Source: Lingula anatina | Lineage: Eukaryota > Brachiopoda > Lingulata > Lingulida > Lingulidae | NCBI RefSeq assembly: GCF_001039355.2 | Contig: NW_019774114.1 | Location: 119,699-183,698 of the forward strand | DNA: 64,000 bases | Direction of reading: 5' to 3' | Part shown: piece after piece, positions 52,046 through 64,000 of the stretch | How positions within the stretch are numbered: position 1 is the first letter of the stretch | Layout of the letters: each line of letters starts with the position of its first letter | The notes under the pieces: generated by a model | Database searches by the model: none | What the model was told of the DNA's origin: nothing | The model's input: the letters and a program-made list of their open reading frames with translations, nothing else | Program-made: the position numbers and the translations under genes

Positions 52046-53688
52046 TCTCAAAGATCATTCAGATTAAGGGCAACTATCACCTTCTATACAAGTACTGTGT
52101 GAAACAAATAATGGTATTTGTATGGGCTTAGCCTTCATTTTCTTTGTCAAAGAGATCTGGATGGTGAGAAAAATAACTTGATGACTATCACTGTGCCAGT
52201 TGCGAGGATGCAATTGATGTATTGGAGAAGGGGAGTGGAGGCATTCACACATAATGATACAGCTGATAATATGATATGCATTTCACTGGATATGTGGTAT
52301 ATGGGAACATTGCAATTACAAAAATCTGTATGTGCACAACCATTATGGATAGGAATTTTCATTAGTTGGGGGGTTTGCTCCTTTTTACGTGTAAAAGAGG
52401 GTCTAGAAAGTTGCTAAGTTACGTCTTATGAGATTGGGGAGGGGGTTCAAGGTAGGGGAGCAATTTTTTATGACGTTTATTTTTATCTGGTACGAACTAT
52501 GTAAAGAGACATGGCTTTGTTGTTTAACTTAATTTTTTTTTTTTTTCATGCAAATTATGTGACTGAAGAATAATGTGGTTTTCAAATTTACCAAATTTCA
52601 TGAATTGATAGCTCAAGCAGAATTCCATCAGTGTATATTTGCCACTCTGGTTAAGTGACAACAGATCCCACTTCTTGAGCCATGCACTGATACATTCTGA
52701 TAAGTTTTTGAAGCTGTAAATCAGTTGTAAACAAAATTTTGGCAGGGGATCTTCTGAGGGTATCTTTCAGTGTGTGGATCAGTTGTTGGAGGTATTTTTA
52801 AATAAAATCAAGGATGAATTTTAAAGAATTTATTTTATACAACTTAGCTTTTTCTCCTAGATGTTGCTGAAAACTTTGTAAAAAGGGGAATATGGTAAAA
52901 TGGTAGTTACTATATTATATTTAAAAGGATGAATTTTAACTAATAAATGAATTTACAGGATTTCTATTTGCCATGAAATAATTTTGTCCTGCATGGGATA
53001 TAAAGTCATACACCTCACGAAGTGTCTGTAGCAGAAGTAATAAAGGGGATCTTATATTTATTAATATATTTAATTGTACTTAAAATTTGAGGAGTGAGGA
53101 CATGGTTTAAAATGGAGTTGTTAGAGCAAAGTGAAGATGTTTAAGCAGAATTGGAATGTGTGCATTTGTGTTAATTTTTTGTTAGATATTACGTATGCTG
53201 TCAAGATTTTATTCAACATGCTTCCCAGTGCTCATGGTTGGTGCTCTTAGACCTTGTGTTCATTAATTTTAAACTGCATACTTGGAGACCATTAGCTTAA
53301 GTGCATATAAACTGCAGAAGGCTAAATTAAGGATGTGCCTTGCCTAAATTTCAGTTAAATAGTATGTTCTTTTNGTTTCCACAAGCCATGTTGTTTAAAC
53401 AAAATGTTTTGGATAATATATCTGACCACTTAACCTTTTTGACCAATCCTTTTAAAAACTATGTCTTATTTCTTCTCAACTGATAAAGGAGAGCTCAAAC
53501 TGTCATATCATGTTACTTGTATTTGACGAGTTTTTATAAATGTCATTCATTTCTAAACACAAATTGCCACATTCTAGTCAAATCTCTACAGATCCCTGCT
53601 AAGTGACCTATTTGGCATCGTTTATCTAACAGCCAGCTATTGTATTTTGTCAGGTTAGTTTTCCTTCAGGCTTTTATTAATCTTAGAG
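52046..53688. other. GLTP 3' UTR and intergenic sequence
   Basis: An AATAAA at 52801-52806 is a candidate poly-A signal for GLTP. A single N sits at 53374. The open frame at 52118-52417 has no family resemblance and is taken as UTR noise. Confidence 0.55.
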
Positions 53689-53898
53689 TGCATTCCAAGA
53701 GATTTAGATCGATCCATCTGGATCCACCTAACTCCCTGGAGGTTCACGCTAAATTGCATTCAGCCGAGTGCGCATGACAGTTAATTATCCCCTTACAGCT
53801 TTTAGTAGGCGGGACAGACACTTAAGCCGGCTAAGCTGACAGTAATCTAGTGAGACTCCCCACAGGGATAGATCGATCTAAAATCTGTGGGAATGGGG
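53689..53898. mobile_element. MITE family with CCCCATTCCCA/TAGATCGATC ends, copy 2
   Basis: Shares CTAACTCCCTGGAGGTTCACG, AGTAGGCGGGACAGACAC and AATCTAGTGAGACTCCCC words, in the same order and orientation, with 12176-12388. It ends TAGATCGATCTAAAATCTGTGGGAATGGGG, the inverted counterpart of the left end. No coding capacity. Confidence 0.85.
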
Positions 53899-54855
53899 TC
53901 ATAAGTTAACATTGTAATGAAATTTGATGGTAACAAACCTCAATTGAATGGCCAAAAGCATAAATTTACAAAGTACACAATATAAAGGTATGATGAGTCT
54001 TTTTGCAGATTAGATGAGCACAGTTCAATGCTTTCCCCAGGTATACAAAATGATTACGATAATTACTCGATATTTTCAACAGGGGAAATTGTGAATTTTA
54101 CAGATACTGTCAGAATGTCTTAAAATTCCAACATTCCTATTGAGTAATAGCAACAAAAGTGAAAAGCAAGTTTAACTATATCTCTATTCCACATGGTAAA
54201 AGCACCCAAATGCTATATAGAAATATATTTTATTTTTAAATTATGTATCTGAAAGTTTAATAATTTTTGCCCACTAAAAAGATTTAATAATTCCTGCACT
54301 GTGTGACCTGGGGCCAGTTTCACAACATAATTTTAAACCAAAATGTGGTCTAAACTTGAAAATCACAATTTTGCTATACTTTGTAACGAGATAAATCGGT
54401 GTAAGTCCAACTGGGTGAAATATCTTCTTTCCTAAATCAGATAAGACCTGGCACAATATTGTCTTTGTTTCAGTACTCAGATGAATTTATCTGGTATGAA
54501 CTGAAATAGAAAAACATGTAGTTCCCAGGTACTGAATACTATGCCTCCTCCCAACAACATGAAACAAAATTTAACCACAGCAAAGACTGTGAAAGAATTA
54601 AGCAGTTTTATGAATGTCAAAGGGGTGCGTGCCTTTGTTTTTTCTTTATTAAAAATGTTTTGACTTTCATAATAAACATTTCTCAAAATTGACATGGATG
54701 TTTAAGGTACATTCCATGGGTTTGAAAATCCCCCAAATGCTTATTTTTGCCATCCACAGCTATATAAAACCTTACACCTTACAAATGATTTAAGCCCTTA
54801 ATAATTTTTTTTTCTGGAGCATACCTGATGTCGTTATTTTTATTGGAGCTTAGAC

Positions 54856-55193
54856 TGGGTTCCCATCTCTAGATCGATCTAACAGGATCAGTGCATCTCC
54901 ACAGGGTCCCTTGTTAAATTGCTTTCAGCCCAAGCAGCTTAGACGTCTGGGACGCCCACTAAAGCTGCTAACAGAATCGGTCCACCTCCATGGGGTCCCT
55001 CATTAAATTGCTTTCAGCCCAAGTGGCTTCGACATCTGGACACCCACTAAAGCTGCTAAACAATAGTAAGTTACCTCCCATCATCCTCAGCAGGCATGAC
55101 AGACATATAAGCAGCCCAAGTTAATTGAAATTAAGCAAGAATCCCCTCGGAGATAGTTCGATCCAAAGTTAGTACAATAAGGTCTGGGAATGG
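54856..55193. mobile_element. MITE, related longer family member
   Basis: Begins GGGTTCCCATCTCTAGATCGATCTA and ends GTTCGATCC...GGTCTGGGAATGG, imperfect inverted repeats like those of the two shorter copies. Inside, a block of about 110 bases (CAGGGTCCCTTGTTAAATTG...CCCACTAAAGCTGCTAA) occurs twice in tandem (about 54902 and 54987). No ORF. Confidence 0.75.
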
Positions 55194-55452
55194 TCTCTTA
55201 GAAAAATGGTTGCTGGTTATAATGTATGGGCGGCCAAAAGGGCAAAAATTCATGTCGTCGATTCAGTCATGTTTTTTGTCGATTCACTGCCTTCCCATCG
55301 ATTCAGTTTCAAGTTTAAACGATCCTGTCATAAATTCAACATCTACTTTCGTCAATTCAACTGTCAAACATTTCTCATCTATGGTGTATTAAAACCAATG
55401 CTGTCACTATTTTCGTCGATCGTGTAACTAATCTCGTGGTGCACAACGGCTT

Positions 55453-55521
55453 TACGGTAAAAGGTCCACTTTTTACAAAAGGACACACACACCCCACTTT
55501 GAAACTGCTGGCTATAGGCCT
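55453..55521 (-). mobile_element. Partial relative of the AGGCC-end MITE
   Basis: Reverse complement reads GGCCTATAGCCAGCAGTTTC, later GTGGACCTTTTACC, closely following the left half of the element at 9981-10149. The other end is not recognisable. Confidence 0.65.
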
Positions 55522-55736
55522 GCTTTGCCAAAACCTTTTTTCAGTCTGCTAACTCTTTGGGCCACCAGGGTATGATAATATTTAGGCTCAAAGCAGAGAC
55601 AGTGGCCAATATCTGATAAAATTTACAAAAATCCACCAGCCCTGCTTTAATTTTAATTTGCATTTAACATGGGCCCAGCCACTGGGCCCTAACTAAATGC
55701 TGCAGACCTGCTAATTAAATCTGTCTTAACAATGTG
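55522..55736. other. Probable MZT2 3' UTR
   Basis: Lies just downstream of the MZT2 stop codon on the minus strand. It reads ATTAAA at about 55646-55651 on that strand, a possible poly-A signal. Confidence 0.35.
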
Positions 55737-56339
55737 TCATCTATGCCCTGCTTTAGTCCTACTGTTTCTGCCAGTGTGAGTCTTTGCAGTAGGCTGTGAC
55801 TCTCCACTCCCTGTATGGTGCTTAGAGCCCTTCTTGCCAATCATGGTCCTCAGCATTTGTATTATGGCAGTGGGGGCAACATTCATTCGTAATAACTCCA
55901 CTAAAATTCTGAATAAAAAATATTCAATTTTATATAATACTTGCAATATTATATAATAAATATTTGTAAACTTAAAGAAGCACATAGTTTTGTTCTTACT
56001 GATTAGCCTTTAGAAGATGATGAAATTTTGATTACGTACAGGAATGATGCTAAAAAAGCCCTTGTTGAATAACTTAGCACTGAATCTCAATTGGATTTTT
56101 AAAATTCAATATTACATATTGATAAAATTATTTATCATCATTACACATATTTTACATTTCATTAAAGATTTCATGCATAATACACATATAATTAAGACTT
56201 ACTTAAAGACTTCGGGATCTATTAATATTCCTGCTTGGTTTGCTAATTCATATAATTCAGATTCTTCCAGGGACAACACATTTTTACTCAGCAAGGTGAA
56301 CTTTAGAGTTCTTGCTTGGTTCTCTTGTGGAGTGCTCAT
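55737..56339 (-). CDS. MZT2: Mitotic-spindle organizing protein 2 (MOZART2)
   Basis: Two exons in transcript order: 56203-56339 and 55737-55908, giving 102 residues in an uninterrupted frame. The core KNVLSLEESELYELANQAG, then ILIDPEVFKILVELLRMN and VAPTAIIQMLRTMI, follows human MZT2A/B (VLSTEEMELYELAQAAG, IDPDVFKILVDLLKLNVAP). Known role: small helical subunit associated with the gamma-tubulin complex at centrosomes. Human MZT2 is about 158 residues; this one has a shorter basic tail (KTHTGRNSRTKAGHR). The donor GTAAGT after VF and the acceptor TTTTTATTCAG are strong. It lies head to head with OSBP, the start codons 1.1 kb apart. Confidence 0.9.
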
Positions 56340-57438
56340 TGCTTTCTATCCAAAATAACGAACTCCTTTAAATCTAATGATAAAGAAGAAAGAGCTATTT
56401 AAGAGTTGTCCATCTGAAAATATTAATTCCACTTTAGATTCAACTAGCGCTCTACAGCCCATTCATATATAATGAGTTGAAAGTTCTTTTGTAAGAGCAC
56501 AGAAAAATACTTAAGTAAATTGCTAAACTTATTCATTTGAATAGCTCAGATATTGATCAAAGTAACTTGGTCATATAACTGAATTTAGCACAATGTTGAG
56601 TGTGCTAACACTCTTATTTATGGTTTATGATATGAATCTACATTAGTGCATATAGTAAATATTGGAAACTGTAAATAAGAGTGCTGATCAAAGACAAAGA
56701 CATGAGGATGGAGGAAAGGGTAACTGATACATCTGTACATATCACCGTGTCAGTGACATGTATACTAAGTATTGCTACCACCGTGGTATAGACAGAGTTA
56801 GAATAATTTTTAGAAAATATTTATACAAAAAATATACGGTTCAGCTATCGCTAAAGTTGCAACTGCAGCATCACGGACTGATGCAGGTGATTGCTAAATC
56901 AACAGTCTGCAAATAACTGATAATCGTGACTTGTATTAGAATAAATAACTTTAAGATATCATTAACAAGTGCCTGATAGAATATTACAAATTTTGACATA
57001 ATTCAAAAGGCGATAGCGTGTTTTTAAAACAAGCACTCCTTCAGCCTTTAGTTACAGGAGTTAAATTCAACCTGAAAATCCTTCAGATGAATTCCCCTTC
57101 TAAACATGATTATTATCATCTGTTTACCATCTAGAGATCTCAAATGTTGGCTCCACAGGAAACGGACCACTTTACATTTCTGAAAATAATACGCGATTTA
57201 CTCAACTACCTATAAAGTAGGAAAGACGACCACATTTTAAAAGTAATTTAGGACAGATTTATTCCACATCAACCATATTTGCGATATAACAAGGCTAACT
57301 CTGAAAATGGCGACAGTAATCTTACCGATAGGTACATGTTGAGCTTATTATTTAGGCGTTGTGATATCCGATGAAAACTAGGTAAACAGGCCTAGTTGCC
57401 ATTTTGCTTTTCGCGAGGGAGGAGTTTCCCCTCGTAAC
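56340..57438. promoter_or_regulatory. Divergent MZT2 / OSBP upstream region with YY1-type sites
   Basis: Contains AAAATGGCGAC at 57304-57314 and GCCATTTTG at 57398-57406, both good YY1 consensus matches in opposite orientation, the second 33 bases before the OSBP start codon. The rest is AT-rich with no coding exon recognised. Motif matches only. Confidence 0.45.
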
Positions 57439-60400
57439 ATGACAGACTCTAAAACTATGCCATCATCGGATTCTTACAAAGGTTGGCTGTATAAATGGAC
57501 GAACTACATCAAGGGCTACCAAAAGAGGTGGTTTGTCCTCCAGAATGGTTTGCTGTCGTACTACAGGTGTGTGACTCAACCAGAGTGCATATGTGCGGTG
57601 GCGCACTGGATACTGCCAACTCATCTAAATTTCTTCACGATTAGTTATCCGATGTGGTTTTTGTATCTGATAGTGTCTGTCACACGTGTTTAAGAGCTCA
57701 TGTTGGAAGTTTTATTGCAATCGGTATTTGTGATTTATACCTGACAAAGCACTTTTTTGGAATACCTTGATTAAATGTAGAGCCACAGTACAGTCATAGA
57801 TCTACCGGTATACAACGTCACTAGTCTGTATCCTTATTCTCATTGTACTTATTTTGTCTAGTCCCCTGTTTCTCAAAATATGATTTAGGCTTGTGTTAAG
57901 CTGTATACTTAGGGACCAACTCAGTGAAGTCCTTATTTTGATTTTGGTAAAATAGTCTTTCATATCTTGAGTACCTGAAATGGACTGCTGATGTCACCAC
58001 TATGATAATATCAGTGTCAGGATAACCAGAATTTAGCCCCAGGAAGGTATTTTAAGACTGGAAAAATGGGATCGGTGGCTATTGAGAATTTTTGTGAAAT
58101 GCATCTTAGTTGGCTATAATACCCCGTTCACACTACAGTTGCAAAAATGCGCATTTCTATAATCCGAATTTTTCGTGAGGAATTCGATTCGGTATTGCGT
58201 TCACACACGCTAAGCGAAACCGAATTACACGTTGAAAATTTCAGGTTTAACTTCCTGTTTTGAACTCTCGCGCATGTGCCGCACAGGAAATCTTAAAATA
58301 CCAACAAAAATGTGTGACGACAAATGCAACTCTAAAGACATTCTAGCATTCTTGAGAAGTATAAGATGGCAAAATAAGTTTGTTTCCTCATGTTGTAGTG
58401 AGTGGTGATCTCCAAATACGTTTGGTGCAATCGCTAAAGTAATAAACAAGCGTTCATAGATACCCGCACTTATCTGCACACATGCGCAGTTAGATCTGTA
58501 CAGGTGTCGATTCCGGTAAGTTATCCGGATCGCGCTTAGAAATCCACCTCGCTTGCAGGATTTTGAAAATGCGCTTTACAAAAATCCTCTTGCGTTCACA
58601 CTACTGCATTTATTCGAATTGTGACCTAATTCGCAATTTATCCGGATAACTGAGCGTAGTGTGAACGGGGTATAAGTCTTTGCTTTAACCCATTTTCCAA
58701 TTTTTTTTTCATTTGTGGCACAGGGTTGAGATTGCAAGGTACATTTGTCATCGGTTTTGTTATTTTGATTGTTTTAATCTTTCTAGGATGATATTAAATG
58801 AAAAAAGCTGTAACGTTAAAAAATGTCAATGTTGGATATAGAGAAGTCATGTAGTTTAGTGCACTAGCGAAGTTGCTTACCTTTGATACATGTATGCATG
58901 TGCACACAAAGGATTTTTTTAATCTCTTACATGTAATATCTATGACATCCTCCCTGAAGTTATAAAATGTGTCACTAGTCTTGAATTCTTATCAACAAAG
59001 TTTCAAATACACTTCCTACTTATTTGAAGGAATTACAAAGAAAAATAAATGAATAAAGAAAGAAAAAGAAATGAACTTTTCTGCCAAAGTGGATTATGAT
59101 TCTACATGAAATCATTGTACATGTCAAAATATGTATGATTTGAAAAATTCATGGTTATGTAATGGTAACATCTACCTTATTAATCTTGCAGGAATCAGGC
59201 GGAAATGGCCCACACATGTAGAGGAACCATAAATTTAGCCAATGCCTTCATCCACACAGAAGACTCGTGTAGTTTTGTCATATCCAATGGTGGTACTCAA
59301 ACATATCACCTTAAAGCAAGTTCTGAGGTGGAGAGACAGAAATGGGTGACAGCATTAGAACTGGCCAAAGCAAAGGCGATAAGAATGATGGAATCTGGTA
59401 TGTTGATGGAATGAATGAATTGGTATATTTTTTAGAAATTTTTGATCAAAGTTGCACCTGATCAGTTGATTGTTTTGTTTTTTTATATAACTTAGCTTGC
59501 TCTCATATGTGTTGATGTGACCAATAAAGAGTCACTGCTTTGAATACAATCAAGATGTTTTAGTTTGCTTAAATTAGATAGGGTTGCATTTTAAGTATAT
59601 CTTTTTAATTAATTTTTTAAAAACCTGTATAGCTCAGGGTGTGTATGTTTTATTGAAAGTAAGGATTTTGTCTGGTGCTTGTTTTATATTAAAGGGGAAT
59701 GTCATTTTTCTGTAGCCTACAATGTATAAAATGGTAATTTTTAGTCACTTGTAGTCCTTCTCTGTGGATTTTGGTCATTTCAGGGATTAATGAAAAGAGC
59801 AGGAGTTAACTATTTTTTATTGACATTCCTCTTTAAGCTGCTGTGTTTTTAATCAAATTGTCTTAATTATTTCATTACCCCCAAAGTTACGTCATTAAAT
59901 CATCTGTTTTCTAAAAATTTAACCTATGACCAGTTCTTGTTCTGACACATGAGCTCTTATGATTGCTTTGTAGTTTCAATTCAATAAGTCAGGTGAATAA
60001 TACCTTTCTCATTACTGTGGGGTCAGAATGACAGATTTGCCTGGTGAATAATCTTGATTAATTTATGTATTGTGTTTAAAGTAAGATCTGTGCTTTATTT
60101 TTTGTGCCTTCATATGTTTCACTAAATAGAGATTTAAGGTTCCACTTAGGCTGCAAATTGTGTCCCTTAAATTTTGATGGTAATAATAAGGTCCAATATA
60201 GGAATTCTGAGAAAAATTTCTATATATAACACACACACACACACATTATATTTAGCAACTAGAAAAGCACTCTGAGAGTGCAGACCTCTGCCAAGGCAGC
60301 AAAGTCTCCACCCAATGCCGTTTCACCCCTAAATTTTCATTCTATAATGATTTAGTTTTTTGATTTTTGATTATTGATTGATTATTGATCCGGATCACCA

Positions 60401-63400
60401 CCAAAAACTAATAATCTGTTCCTTGACCCACTTCTGACAGTTCTTCTATAATGATTTAGTTTTTTGATTTTTGATTATTGATTTCTGACAGTTCCTGAAA
60501 ATTTCATCAAAGTCGATCCATAACTTTTTGAGTTATGTTGATGACAAACAAACAAACAAACAGGGGTGAAAATAAAACCTCCTTGGCGGAGGTTATAATA
60601 ACTATAAATATCATAAATATAGAGTCTTGATTATTATAAAATGATTTATTATCATAATTACTTCTCTGTTTATATATTTTCAATCATCAGGTGTTACTGA
60701 ACCATTCACACATTGACAACAGTATTGCCCCTCATTTTGAGGTGCAAAAACATTACAAATCTCTCTTAGAATTTAGTTTATAGTGCCAATCTTAAGTAAT
60801 AAAACAAATATTTCTCTTTTTTTGCTTCTCAGTCACTCAACATACACCCCGACAGAGCTATATTGTTTATTCAGTATGTGTAGTTAGTATTCTTAGAGGT
60901 TTGTGCCCATACACAACCAGTTTTGGTGAAAGTTTCTGTGCACTCAAAATTTGTAAACAGGGGGCCCACTGTCCCCCAGACTGTGTTTGGAATCCATATG
61001 CTACACTGATCATTATTTTCTGCATCTTCCAATTACATTCAGATGATTATCAATATCTTGTTGACATTGTATTGGCACTTGGAAAATTTACGGCATGCTA
61101 GGACAGGTTAATAGCCAGCATTTAATTCTGCTCACTAGTTATCTAAGGTAAGCATGATTATTAAGGTGATGATGTACTAGTAGATAATGCCATTGATTTT
61201 TGTTCTGATTTCTGTCTGACATACTCATTTTATATGCATTAGAATTATAACATTTGACCTCAGTGATGTCATCCACTTGTTGAGGTTGGTTTTATTTGTG
61301 ATAATTTGTTTCTGTGAACAGAAGGCAGAACTGCAAGTCACTAGGGTCACACTGCAGGAGTTGAGAAGTGCTTTAATTTATACAAGCAATTTTACCTTGT
61401 GATAAAGTCACGAAATGAACAAGAGAAATGTTTGCAGTTATGTAAAGCTAATAGAACCCTGGGGTAGCCCTAGCAATTTTTTTCGCTTAGCCAAATCACC
61501 ACTTTTTTGTCAATTTGTTATCCAAATAGTTATAATTTGACTAAAACAAGTCAAATCAAGCCCTTTTTGTTTAGCCAATTTATGTCACTTTTAGCATTTG
61601 GCTAAATTGGCGAGTGTAAGCGCTACCCCCGGAACCATAACAGCCTATTAAACATAAATTTACATTTTTAATCCTGGAATATTATGCATATTTATCCAAG
61701 ATTTGAAAAAATTTCAAGACTGCATTTTTTCCAGTTGCATTTACAAGGATGAATACTTGCCTGCATTTTCAGTCTGCATTACAAACCAATTGAGGAATAG
61801 TTATTTCATTATTTATAAAGGATGTAGTATATCTTTGAGATGTAAGCACAGGCTTTTAAAAAAAGGAAGGAGGAACATTTATGACAAAAGCATGCATTGG
61901 TTCTTTAAGGTTTGACATAAAGGAACTTAATTACTGACGCTTTGATGGATCAACGCAAACACAATGAACAGCATTGCAGTAGTGTGACTGTTTTGGAAGT
62001 GAATTGATTCTAGGAGCTGAACAGCTGGTTTCAATTCCTGGTAGAGATGTATGGGGAATTGTTAATTCATAAGCAGTAGAAACTACATTAGTTCAAATGG
62101 TTCTATATTTTATTGACTATATGCAATCACGATTTTAACGTGGGATGTCCTAGAGGCGACTGCTTGAGTATGACATTAGCTGCAGATATCTGACTTGCTG
62201 CCTGTTGATTTTGTTAGATAAGCTGCATATCTATCTTATCATTGATCTGAATCTTATCATGTAATGAATCTGCCTTGCAGGCTAACTTTAGATGGGCAAA
62301 TTGTTGATCAGTTGTTATGCTTAAAAGCTGTTCTGTGCTGCGTAAAATTGTTTTAATGAAGGCGGTTTTAGATAATGCTATTGCTTATGATTCCCCTTGC
62401 TTTCCTTGCTATTTTCACCTCTTTTGCTGTTGCATTTGTTACTGGTACTATATGTAGAGCATTCCATGTTACAATGACTCACACTGTTCTATCTTTATAC
62501 CTATGCTTATGAATCATGTGAGTTGGCAACCTACTGTGCTGGGGTAGATTATTGGTAAAACCAACAAAGCAGTGCAATACTCTACCTCTTTCCTCAGTTT
62601 TCTCCTCAGTCTGTCAGTGTGTCCAGTTCCTATAGGTGAAGGGCAGGGAGTGATACATCCAATTGATTGAAGTGAAATTGCATTAGGAGTGATTTTTCTC
62701 TGTAGTGAAGTCATTTTGTTTCACCACAATATGTTATAAGGCATTCATGTAAATGGAACTTGGATTTTGTAGGCATATCTGAAGATGGAGATTATGTTGT
62801 TTTCAATTTTTACAAAGAAAAAACAGGTAAGCATTCCATGTGCATATTTTTGTCAGTATGTGGGCTATGTTGTAAACTCTTCAGTCAGAATTCATGATAA
62901 TTCTACTTGTTAATTAGAATTTTAGGTAAACTGTAGATTTCAGATTCTTTATTTACTTGCAAGTAATGTTTTTTTATGGCCAGGTTTGTTATTGCATGTT
63001 TGTTGTATCAGTTCATACATTTGCAAATTGTGTTACTGAGAACAAAAATTGCCATTAACGTTTTAATTACAATAATGCCGAATTAAACTTGGGCACACTT
63101 TTAAAGGCCTGTTTTTCTACTGGTTATCAGATTTTATTTACCCTTAATGTGCAGCAGAGTAGGATCTTTGTTCTATTGTTAGTGTCCTTATGTGTACATA
63201 CATCTCTATATGTATGACTGATGCATGAAAATATAGTTACCAGTAAAGTCAGGTATTTGGGCCTGTAATTCTGCAGTTCCTTCATTGAATTTATTGTCCA
63301 TTACCTTTTGTTGGTTACAAATGCATTTGCACAAGAGATTTAAAAAAAGAAAGGAATTTTCATATGGAAATCAACTTCAGCTTATCCTCCAAAATGTTGT

Positions 63401-64000
63401 TGGTGCCATATGTCTTCATTTTTTCTCTGACTCACTCGTCCATTAAATTGACAACATTAGTTGTAAGGAATAGAAATGTGGAATATTTTATTATTGCTAG
63501 ATTTTCATGGAGAGCCATAATGTGGAAAATGTCCAACTACTGCTATTGATTTCTAAATGTGTATTGCTCTCTTGTGTTGAGATAAGGAAACTGATGTTCA
63601 AAGTGCACAATCTTTAGTACAAATGATGTATTGTGTGTAGGTTTCAAGTGTCCAGTGGCTCTAAGGTTAACATCTTATCGCCTGATATCTAGGCATTTTT
63701 TTTGACACAATATATCTGGACTTTTATCACATCTGCTTCAGGGTGATAGCTGGGTATGTTGTGATATATGTAACGGTATGTATGTGAAATCATGTCATAT
63801 GGTATATGTGTGCACAGTTATGTATTTTAATGTAAAAGTCACTGTATGCTGTAGCTGCACAAGGTCTTGTCATTTAAAACATATAACTAGTGAGCATTTT
63901 TTGTATAAGATTAAGTGCTGTGGGTTTGCACAGAAAGCACTGAATTTTTTGCCATCTTCTATATAAACGATTGATTTTTGATAAGAGGGCAGTTTGCACT
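57439..64000 (+). CDS. OSBP: Oxysterol-binding protein (OSBP), first exons, truncated by window
   Basis: Two PH-domain exons are clear: 57439-57566 ([31 protein letters not shown]) and 59192-59397 ([54 protein letters not shown]). They match human OSBP almost residue for residue. Known role: the PH domain binds PI4P and Arf1 at the Golgi, and the protein exchanges cholesterol and PI4P at ER-Golgi contacts. A 54-base candidate exon at 62773-62826 keeps phase. FFAT and sterol-binding domains must lie beyond the right edge. The start codon is followed by a 13-residue leader, shorter than the Gly/Ala-rich leader of human OSBP. Introns hold MITEs at 58120-58672, 60284-60593 and 61459-61632. Confidence 0.92.
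58120..58672. mobile_element. MITE-like element, TACCCCGTTCACACTA termini
   Basis: Left end TACCCCGTTCACACTA and right end TAGTGTGAACGGGGTA are perfect inverted repeats over 16 bases, with TA at the borders. The inside has further inverted words (GCGTTCACAC, TCCGGATAA). No transposase. It lies in the first OSBP intron. Confidence 0.88.
60229..60247. repeat. (CA)n microsatellite
   Basis: Short dinucleotide run just before the MITE at 60284. Confidence 0.8.
60284..60593. mobile_element. MITE-like element, ACCTCYGCCAAGG termini
   Basis: Left ACCTCTGCCAAGG and right CCTTGGCGGAGGT are inverted repeats with one mismatch. The tail ACTTTTTGAGTTATGTTGATG, then (CAAA)n, then AGGGGTGAAAATAAAACCTC resembles a repeat tail common in marine animal genomes. 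A block of about 40 bases (TTCTATAATGATTTAGTTTT...) occurs twice, near 60340 and 60443. Confidence 0.75.
61459..61632. mobile_element. Small MITE-like element, GGGGTAGC termini
   Basis: Left end CTGGGGTAGC and right end GCTACCCCC are inverted, with GAACC flanking on both sides as a possible target duplication. The interior repeats TTAGCCAA/TTGGCTAA words in both orientations, so it can fold on itself. Confidence 0.6.
62773..62826 (+). other. Candidate 54-base in-frame OSBP exon
   Basis: Preceded by TTTTGTAG and followed by GTAAGC. Joined to the exon ending at 59397 it reads [21 protein letters not shown] and leaves in the same phase (1), so it could be skipped without changing frame. I do not recognise the 18 residues from vertebrate OSBP. 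A decoy with chance splice sites is possible. Confidence 0.4.
62827..64000. other. OSBP intron sequence, nothing further recognised
   Basis: AT-rich with short open frames and no family resemblance or convincing splice pair. The next OSBP exon is expected beyond the right edge. Confidence 0.5.

Noticed and set aside
52118-52417. 99-residue open frame just after GLTP
   Set aside because: Lies in the expected 3' UTR, shows no domain, and has overlapping frames on the other strand.
57307-57331. ATGGCGACAGTAATC... as an alternative first coding exon of OSBP
   Set aside because: Followed by a possible GTACAT donor, but the 57439 ATG already gives a continuous start into the PH domain, and the ATG is explained by a YY1-type motif.

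Overview
This window is nuclear DNA from an invertebrate animal. The genes are split into many exons with GT-AG junctions, introns are AT-rich, several MITE-like and foldback repeats are present, and every recognisable protein belongs to an animal family. A marine lophotrochozoan or invertebrate deuterostome would fit, but the sequence alone does not fix the phylum. There are no bacterial operons, CRISPR arrays or phage genes.

Layout. 1-4188 is repeat-rich and gene-poor, and holds a broken, recently duplicated piece of the last exon of a C11orf54-like gene whose intact copy lies about 29 kb downstream. 4189-25547 (+) is a large TRANK1-like gene (TPR, ankyrin, then UvrD-type SF1 helicase); its first exon(s) were not found. 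Within it, 10328-14054 is a second divergent copy of three exons, bounded on both sides by a single N, and is best read as an unmerged second haplotype. 25548-29136 holds a 99-base gap and a foldback element of about 960 bp. 29137-34237 (-) is a complete C11orf54-like ester hydrolase gene. 34663-37325 (+) is a plant-type short tRNase Z-like metallo-beta-lactamase gene. 37987-42709 (-) is NCBP3, 43163-48147 (+) is VMP1 with an unusual N-terminal SAP-like module, and 49673-52045 (+) is GLTP. 52046-55736 is intergenic with MITEs. 55737-56339 (-) is a two-exon MZT2 (MOZART2) gene. From 57439 (+) the PH-domain exons of OSBP begin and run off the right edge.

Exon chains were assembled by hand from splice signals, reading phase and remembered family sequence. 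For TRANK1-like (from its first visible full codon), C11orf54-like, the tRNase Z-like gene, NCBP3, VMP1, GLTP and MZT2 the summed exons give an uninterrupted frame. For TRANK1 this holds only if one copy of the duplicated exons is used.

Three gene pairs are divergent (C11orf54/tRNase Z, NCBP3/VMP1, MZT2/OSBP), the first two separated by only about 0.4 kb, so shared promoters are likely. The genes are otherwise functionally unrelated housekeeping genes, although VMP1, GLTP and OSBP all act on lipid handling at ER, Golgi and contact-site membranes. No clearly new multi-gene system was found. The most notable points are the haplotype insert, the SAP-VMP1 fusion, the plant-type tRNase Z in an animal, the palindromic-array foldback element, and MITE filled/empty site pairs.
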